DNA of 64,000 nucleotides from Bradyrhizobium sp. NAS96.2 (GTDB lineage: Bacteria; Pseudomonadota; Alphaproteobacteria; Rhizobiales; Xanthobacteraceae): contig NZ_LGHK01000001.1 in assembly GCF_001908235.1 (NCBI RefSeq), forward strand, positions 1 to 64,000. The letters run 5' to 3'. Under the pieces are notes generated by a model. That model was not told the DNA's origin. It did not search any database and saw only the letters and a list, made by a program, of their open reading frames with translations. Position numbers and translations under genes: made by a program. Positions 63,426-64,000 of the stretch are shown piece after piece (the stretch's first letter is position 1; every line of letters starts with the position of its first letter).

Positions 63426-63983
63426 TCAGAACCAGCGCGCCCGCGCCACAGGATCGCGCTCTAGCTTCGATTGCCCCTTGAAGATGGATTGATCAGTGCC
63501 GGACCGGCTTCGCGGCTGCCGCCGCCGGCTTCGCCTTCCCGGCGCGGCCCCAGCGCAATAATGAGTGCTCGGCGATGGCCGGTTGCCGCACAGGTCACGT
63601 TTCGACAGGCCTTGCTTGAAGATGTCCTTGGCTCCAGCATTCTCCGCGCCCCATATTGCGGCCGGCGCCCGAGCCAGCCTCACCGCGTCAGCCGTACCGG
63701 CGCGGCCAGTGCGGCTTATCGCTTCCAGCACCGTTGACCAGGCAGCTCCGATCTGTGCGCAACACTCGCGCGCGGCCTTCGACGTGGCGCTACGCGGTGA
63801 TTGTGACGAGCGCGGTACTCTTGTCGCTGAACCCGTCATGTAGTTTGTACGTGTCTTCCAGCGCAACGAAATCCGACACCAACATGAAGATATGTCCTCC
63901 TGACACATGAGGCCGCCGGTCACGGGGTGTTGGAAGATCAGCGCGAACTCGTTGACCTGCTTGATGCAGACGTCAGTATGCAT
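63426..63983 (-). pseudogene. fixA: Vestigial fixA upstream of fixBCX
   Basis: ATG 63983, after GGGAGAAGGC, opens MHTDVCIKQVNEFALIFQHP VTGGLM, clearly the FixA start (MHxVVCIKQVPDSAQIRVHPVT). About 25 residues later homology jumps far downstream. HVEGRARVLRTDRSCLV is readable in one frame, and DAVRLARAPAAIWGAENAGA then KDIFKQGLSKRD in another, as in the RAARAEVKVWSAENAGATDISKIGLKGSP part of FixA. Large internal deletions and frameshifts have removed the flavin domain core. The long open frame that spans it is not a real protein. The start and ribosome site survive, so it may act as the translated leader of fixB. Confidence 0.8.
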
Positions 63984-64000
63984 GCCTTCTCCCGACGCTC

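Noticed and set aside
63426-63983. 185-codon open frame as an intact protein
   Set aside because: Only its first 25 residues follow FixA in this phase; later FixA-like pieces sit in mixed phases, so it is a fixA relic rather than a new protein.

Overview
The window looks like a piece of a Bradyrhizobium symbiosis island. The evidence is fixBCX, a Rhizobium-type gibberellin operon, a nopP effector gene, a GH12 glucanase gene behind a textbook tts box, a nif-type homocitrate synthase/serine acetyltransferase gene, and many decayed insertion sequences between islands of intact coding sequence. The genus is inferred from gene content; no rRNA or tRNA gene was seen.

Layout. 0-1.5 kb holds nested IS110 and IS5-type remnants. 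1.5-7 kb is a minus-strand group: MmgE/PrpD protein, M24 peptidase, GntR/UTRA regulator and short homoserine dehydrogenase. 7.1-9.1 kb is one frame joining a NifV-like domain to a CysE domain. 9.4-18 kb has an IS3 remnant, a TlpA-like/TPR protein, and a GNAT-CysK pair next to a MATE exporter. 18-20.6 kb is mostly debris. 20.7-25 kb has two ParA-like ATPases, a VirK-family secreted protein and dctA. 25-30 kb is mostly decayed (IS66 remnant, one Cys-rich secreted protein). 30.2-31.9 kb has a broken modA coupled to modC without modB. 32-36 kb has a lipoprotein pair, several very small genes and a YciB/IspZ septation protein. 36.8-44.5 kb carries the type III effector genes nopP and gunA2-like on either side of nrdAB. 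45-47.9 kb is metE with a small overlapping gene. 48.4-57.2 kb is the gibberellin operon (CYP112, CYP114, ferredoxin, SDR, CYP117, GGPP synthase, CPS, KS). 58.4-59.6 kb is ahpCD behind a -24/-12 promoter. 60.6-64 kb is fixX, fixC, fixB and a wrecked fixA.

How parts work together. FixBCX would pass electrons toward nitrogenase. AhpCD would remove peroxide in the same RpoN-driven state. The CysE domain and CysK could supply cysteine for Fe-S cofactors. NrdAB and MetE are both cobalamin-independent enzymes, and each lies behind a cobalamin riboswitch, so both should be off when B12 is plentiful. NopP and the glucanase are host-directed effectors. The gibberellin operon makes a plant hormone precursor.

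Most notable: the NifV domain has lost all three expected metal ligands; NrdB has the Phe and Glu substitutions of a class Ic (Mn/Fe) enzyme; nrdA is cut by one in-frame stop and CPS by one extra G in a G6 run; the two riboswitches share an identical 23-nt downstream element; a MerR-type dyad promoter motif occurs four times; and a vestigial fixA lies directly before fixB. All calls come from reading the sequence; no database search was run.
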